This document shows, piece by piece, positions 60,557 through 64,000 of a DNA stretch of 64,000 bases (positions within the stretch are counted from its first letter, which is position 1; every line of letters begins with the position of its first letter). The DNA is taken from positions 496,001 through 560,000 of the forward strand of contig VWVT01000001.1 in assembly GCA_008638415.1 (NCBI GenBank), read 5' to 3'. Below the pieces are notes generated by a model. The model had not been told where the DNA came from, searched no databases, and was given only the letters and a program-made list of their open reading frames with translations. This DNA comes from Nocardiopsis sinuspersici (GTDB lineage: Bacteria > Actinomycetota > Actinomycetes > Streptosporangiales > Streptosporangiaceae). The translations under genes were made by a program, and so were the position numbers.

Positions 60557-63013
60557 ATGCCGTCGAAAGACCGGATCGCCGAACCATGGGGGTCACGGAC
60601 CCCCTACGGGCCCGGCCAGGGATGGCCGACCAGGGTGGACAGCCACCTCGCCGAGGGGGTCACGCCCGACCAGGTGGACCGCTGGGTGCAGTCCGCGACG
60701 ATCCTGCACTCCAACGGCGACGGACTCGACATCGCCGTCAAGGACGGGCAGATCGTGGGGGTACGCGGCAGGGAGGTCGACCGGGTCAACCACGGGCGCC
60801 TCGGACCCAAGGACCTCTACGGGTGGCAGGCCAACCACTCACCGGACCGGCTCACCCGGCCCCTGGTCCGGCGGGGCGGTGAGCTGGTCGAGACCGACTG
60901 GGACACCGCGATGGACCTGGTCGTACGGCGCAGCAAGGAACTGCTCGACGAGCAGGGCCCCAGCGCGCTGGGCTTCTACACCAGCGGACAGCTCTTCCTG
61001 GAGGAGTACTACACGCTCGCCGCCATCGGCCACGGCGCGCTCGGCACCAACCACATGGACGGCAACACCCGGCTGTGCACGGCGACCGCGGCCGCGGCGC
61101 TCAAGGAGTCGTTCGGCTGCGACGGGCAGCCCGGCTCCTACACCGACATCGACCACGCCGACGTCATCGCCCTCTACGGCCACAACATGGCCGAGACCCA
61201 GACGGTGCTGTGGACACGTGTACTCGACCGCCTGGCCGGGCCCAACCCGCCCGAGCTGCTGTGCGTCGATCCCCGGCCGACCCCGGTGGCGAGGGAGGCC
61301 GCGGTGCACCTGGCGCCGCTCCCCGGGACCAACGTCGCGCTGATGAACGGCATCCTGCACGAGATCATCCGTCGGGACATGGTCGACCACGACTACGTCG
61401 ACGCGCACACGGTCGGTTACGAGGAACTGGCCAAGCGGGTCGCCGACTACACGCCCGAGCACGTCGCCGACATCTGCGACGTCCCGGCGGAGCGGATCCG
61501 CGAGGCGGCGGAGCTGCTCGGAAACGCCGAGCGGCTGATGTCGACCGTGCTCCAGGGCTTCTACCAGTCCCACCAGGCGACCGCCGCCTCCGTCCAGGTC
61601 AACAACATCCACCTGGTCCGCGGCATGCTCGGCAAGCCCGGGGCGGGGATCCTGCAGATGAACGGGCAGCCCACGGCGCAGAACACGCGCGAGTGCGGAG
61701 CCGACGGCGACCTCACGGGCTTTCGCAACTGGAGCAACGACAAGCACATCGAGGACCTCGCCGCGGTGTGGAACCTCGATCCGATGCGGATTCCGCACTA
61801 CGCGCCGCCCACGCACGCGATGCAGATCATGCGCTACGCCGAGAAGGGGTCGATCCAGTTCCTGTGGATCAGCGCCACCAACCCCGCGGTGTCGCTGCCG
61901 GAGCTGGAGCGGATCCGCTCGCTGCTCGCGCAGCAGGGCCTGTTCCTGGTGGTACAGGACATCTTCATGAGCGAGACCGCCGAACTCGCGGACGTGGTCC
62001 TGCCCGCCGCGACCTGGGGTGAGAAGACGGGGACGTTCACCAACGCCGACCGCACCGTCCACCTGTCCGACAAGGCCGTCGACCCGCCCGGCGAGGCCCG
62101 GTCGGACCTCGACATCTTCCTGGACTACGCGCGGCGGATGGACTTTCGCGACAAGGACGGGGAGCCCTTCCCGCAGTGGCACGACCCGGAGTCGGCCTTC
62201 GAGGCGTGGAAGCGGGCCAGCGCCGGCCAGCTGTGCGACTACACCGGACTGACCCACGAGAAGCTGCGCGGCAGCGGCGGCGTCCAGTGGCCCTGCAACG
62301 ACGAGAACCCGGACGGCACCGAGCGGCTCTACGCCGACGGCCGGTTCTGGGCCGAGCCCGACCAGTGCGAGAGCTACGGCCGCGACCTGGTCACCGGCGC
62401 ACCGCTGGAGCCGACCGAGTACAAGGCGATGAACCCCGAGGGCAGGGCGATCATCAAGGCCGCCGAGTACCTGCCTCCGCACGAGAAGCCGGACGGGGAG
62501 TACCCCTTCGCGCTCATCACCGGCCGCACGCTCTACCACTTCCACACGCGCACCAAGACCGGGCGCTCTCCCCAGTTGCAGAAGGCGGCCCCCGACGTCT
62601 GGGTGGAGATCTCCCCCGACGACGCGCGGGAGGCCGGGGTGTCCGAGGGCGACCACGTCGAGGTGGCCTCGCCGCGCGGGGTGATCCGGGCACGGGCGCG
62701 GATCAACGAGATCCGCTCCGGGGTGCTCTTCGTCCCGTTCCACTACGGCTACTGGGACACCGTGACGGACGAGGAGGCCGGCAGGAGGGACCGGGCGGCC
62801 AACGAGACGACCGTCACCGACTGGGACCCGGTGTCCAAGCAGCCCCTGTTCAAGACCTCGGCGGCCCGGCTGCGGCTCGTGGGCTCCGGTGGCGGCGTAC
62901 CGGCGCCCGCGCCGACGACGACCGCGTCCCGGCCGGTCGGCGCCGGGACGACCGAGACCACGGGCGGCCCCGGAGCCGCCTCCGAGGAGCGCCTCGGTGG
63001 AGGTACGCGATGA
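60557..63013 (+). CDS. Molybdopterin oxidoreductase lacking the [4Fe-4S] cysteines
   Basis: 818 aa, cytoplasmic (no Tat signal), like assimilatory nitrate reductase/formate dehydrogenase alpha chains. Usual N-terminal Cys motif C-x2-C-x3-C is replaced at the same spacing by Thr48, His51 and Asp55 (ATILHSNGDG). The Mo-ligand Cys174 in GNTRLCTATA is kept, as are GAGILQMNGQPTAQNTRECG, ADVVLPAATWGEKTGTFTN, and the C-terminal dinucleotide domain (TGRTLYHFHTRTKTGRS). Extended Ala/Thr/Pro tail. ATG 60557-60559 with GAGAGGAGGGG upstream. Electron transfer must differ from the cluster-bearing homologues. Coupled to the next gene. Confidence 0.88.
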   Translation: MPSKDRIAEPWGSRTPYGPGQGWPTRVDSHLAEGVTPDQVDRWVQSATILHSNGDGLDIAVKDGQIVGVRGREVDRVNHGRLGPKDLYGWQANHSPDRLTRPLVRRGGELVETDWDTAMDLVVRRSKELLDEQGPSALGFYTSGQLFLEEYYTLAAIGHGALGTNHMDGNTRLCTATAAAALKESFGCDGQPGSYTDIDHADVIALYGHNMAETQTVLWTRVLDRLAGPNPPELLCVDPRPTPVAREAAVHLAPLPGTNVALMNGILHEIIRRDMVDHDYVDAHTVGYEELAKRVADYTPEHVADICDVPAERIREAAELLGNAERLMSTVLQGFYQSHQATAASVQVNNIHLVRGMLGKPGAGILQMNGQPTAQNTRECGADGDLTGFRNWSNDKHIEDLAAVWNLDPMRIPHYAPPTHAMQIMRYAEKGSIQFLWISATNPAVSLPELERIRSLLAQQGLFLVVQDIFMSETAELADVVLPAATWGEKTGTFTNADRTVHLSDKAVDPPGEARSDLDIFLDYARRMDFRDKDGEPFPQWHDPESAFEAWKRASAGQLCDYTGLTHEKLRGSGGVQWPCNDENPDGTERLYADGRFWAEPDQCESYGRDLVTGAPLEPTEYKAMNPEGRAIIKAAEYLPPHEKPDGEYPFALITGRTLYHFHTRTKTGRSPQLQKAAPDVWVEISPDDAREAGVSEGDHVEVASPRGVIRARARINEIRSGVLFVPFHYGYWDTVTDEEAGRRDRAANETTVTDWDPVSKQPLFKTSAARLRLVGSGGGVPAPAPTTTASRPVGAGTTETTGGPGAASEERLGGGTR

Positions 63014-63483
63014 AGATCGGTGTGGCACTGCGTGAACTGTACGACTCGGAGAGCGCCCTGGCAGGGGAGCTGCTCAGGCTCGCCGACCGGCACGCGAAGG
63101 AGCAGGAGATCCACCACGTGGCACAGGACCTGGTCCGCTGGTCACGGGAGCACGTGCGGGAGATCGTCGCGGCCGGGCCCCGCTACGGCCTGGATCTGGG
63201 GAACCCGGACCTGGAGAACCCGGAACCGCCCACGGAGGAGGCGGGTGAGATCCCGGGCGAGGACTCCGGCCCGGAACTGCTGCTCCTGGCGGACCTGCGA
63301 CGGCTGTACCGCATGGCCGCGGGCGTATCCCTGGACTGGGACCTGCTCGGACAGGGTGCGCAGGTGGTCGCGGACCCCGACCTGCTCGCACTCACCAAGC
63401 GGTGCCACCCGCAGTCCCTGCGGCAGATGAAGTGGGCCGACGCGATGCTCAAGACGGTCTCGCCGCAGATCCTGGCGAGCTGA
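63010..63483 (+). CDS. Helical protein coupled to the molybdopterin enzyme
   Basis: 157 aa. ATG overlaps the oxidoreductase stop (ATGA). Residues 15-60 (LAGELLRLADRHAKEQEIHHVAQDLVRWS) and 95-150 are helical, with His and Glu spaced as in a four-helix bundle, so metal binding is possible. Not recognised. Probably a dedicated partner or maturation factor of the upstream enzyme. Confidence 0.7.
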   Translation: MKIGVALRELYDSESALAGELLRLADRHAKEQEIHHVAQDLVRWSREHVREIVAAGPRYGLDLGNPDLENPEPPTEEAGEIPGEDSGPELLLLADLRRLYRMAAGVSLDWDLLGQGAQVVADPDLLALTKRCHPQSLRQMKWADAMLKTVSPQILAS

Positions 63484-63490
63484 GGGCCGC

Positions 63491-63528
63491 CGCCGTGGCC
63501 GCCGCCCGACGCGGAGGCGGCCACGGCG
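63491..63528 (+). terminator. Terminator of the molybdopterin operon
   Basis: 13-bp perfect stem (63491-63503 with 63516-63528), 8 bp after the stop. Confidence 0.8.
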
Positions 63529-63625
63529 ACGCCCCCGTGTTCCGAGGAGCCCCTCCCCGCCGGTGACGCCGCGCGTGGAGGGCCCGCGCGCACCAAACGC
63601 CGTTTCGGTGAGTGGGCCGCCCTGC

Positions 63626-63651
63626 TTACGGACCATCAACACTGTCCGTAA
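63626..63651. promoter_or_regulatory. Perfect inverted repeat, TetR-type operator candidate
   Basis: TTACGGAC (63626-63633) and GTCCGTAA (63644-63651) with a 10-nt spacer, 90 bp upstream of the oxidase gene. Geometry fits a TetR-family operator; the regulator may lie outside the window. Confidence 0.55.
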
Positions 63652-63740
63652 CCAGCGATGAGGTGTCGACTACTTTTCGTGCCCGGTCACGCTGGGTAGC
63701 TACGTGGCGTCTCGTTCTCCTTCAGCGCAGGCGGCTCGTC

Positions 63741-64000
63741 ATGACCCGTGACCACGGAACTCCTCCCCTGACCACCATCGCGCCCTCCGACAAGCGCTAT
63801 CCGGCGCTCAACCGGGGGTTCAACCAACGCTGGATCGCCCGTCCCGACTACGTCCGCCTCGTGGGCTCGCCCGAGGGTGCCGCCCGCGCCCTGTCCGAGG
63901 CGGTCAACCAGGCGCCGGAGCATCCGGAGCGCACGCGGATCACCGTGCGGTCGGGCGGCCACTGCTACGAGGACTTCGTCTGCGGCGACGACGTCCGGGT
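63741..64000 (+). CDS. FAD-linked oxidase (BBE-like), N-terminal part
   Basis: First 86 codons of a berberine-bridge-type flavoprotein. IARPDYVRLVGSPEGAARALSEAV is the start of the FAD domain, and ITVRSGGHCYEDFVC carries the His that usually binds FAD covalently. The frame runs off the right edge. No signal peptide. ATG 63741-63743, weak ribosome site (GCAGGCGG). The upstream inverted repeat suggests an inducible gene. Confidence 0.88.
   Translation, partial: MTRDHGTPPLTTIAPSDKRYPALNRGFNQRWIARPDYVRLVGSPEGAARALSEAVNQAPEHPERTRITVRSGGHCYEDFVCGDDVR

Noticed and set aside
60839..63028. 729-codon minus-strand open frame
   Set aside because: Antisense of the molybdopterin oxidoreductase, which has clear motifs on the plus strand.

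Overview
The window is GC-rich DNA from a filamentous actinomycete. The strong G/C third-position bias, frequent GTG and TTG starts, GC-rich terminators without a U-tract, type VII secretion genes, DUF3151 and DUF6177 proteins, and TTA codons confined to accessory genes all fit. Nocardiopsis or a close relative is my best guess, inferred from gene content and not proven here.

Left part (0-41.8 kb), mostly chromosomal backbone. A class I ribonucleotide reductase operon (nrdA, start of nrdB) sits behind a clear cobalamin riboswitch. A frameshifted TPR-type gene and a NYN-domain RNase-like protein follow. A type VII secretion locus (6.7-19.5 kb) has two arms diverging from about 12.7-13.0 kb. 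The minus arm holds two WXG100-like proteins, a membrane-anchored TNT-like protein, EccD, a MinD-like protein without a P-loop and a Pro/Gln-rich EspI-like protein. The plus arm holds DUF6177, a three-ATPase EccC and an RDD protein. EccB, EccE and a mycosin are not seen. Then come housekeeping genes (GNAT, cutA, pyrE, fructose-bisphosphate aldolase), a small secreted Cys protein next to an ABC transporter, purA-purD-purC, murA with a regulator, an aromatic or histidinol-phosphate aminotransferase, a lipoprotein, a MauE-like protein and a SigE-family sigma factor.

Middle part (41.8-56.1 kb), a genomic island. An intact tRNA-Ser(GCT) at the left and a copy of its 3' part at the right (45 bp identical, plus 8 more bases across a 1-nt indel) bracket about 14.2 kb, the signature of tRNA-site integration. 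The tyrosine recombinase beside the tRNA is decayed (frameshifted, catalytic Tyr replaced). The cargo is a tightly overlapping eight-gene minus-strand operon: three ATP-grasp ligases, a HemN-like radical SAM enzyme, an MFS exporter, an S-adenosylmethionine decarboxylase-like protein, a tryptophan 2,3-dioxygenase-like haem protein and an O-methyltransferase. A YtcJ-like amidohydrolase and an AlkZ-related protein lie on the plus strand. A 28-codon ORF with an ideal ribosome binding site diverges from the operon. I infer an undescribed small peptide or amino-acid-derived metabolite assembled by ATP-grasp ligases without NRPS; this is the most interesting object in the window.

Right part (56.1-64 kb). 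Remnants of a divergent MarR/MFS pair that has lost both N-termini, a two-component system, a membrane-anchored serine hydrolase, a molybdopterin oxidoreductase whose [4Fe-4S] cysteines are all replaced, a small partner protein, and the start of a FAD-linked oxidase behind a perfect inverted repeat.
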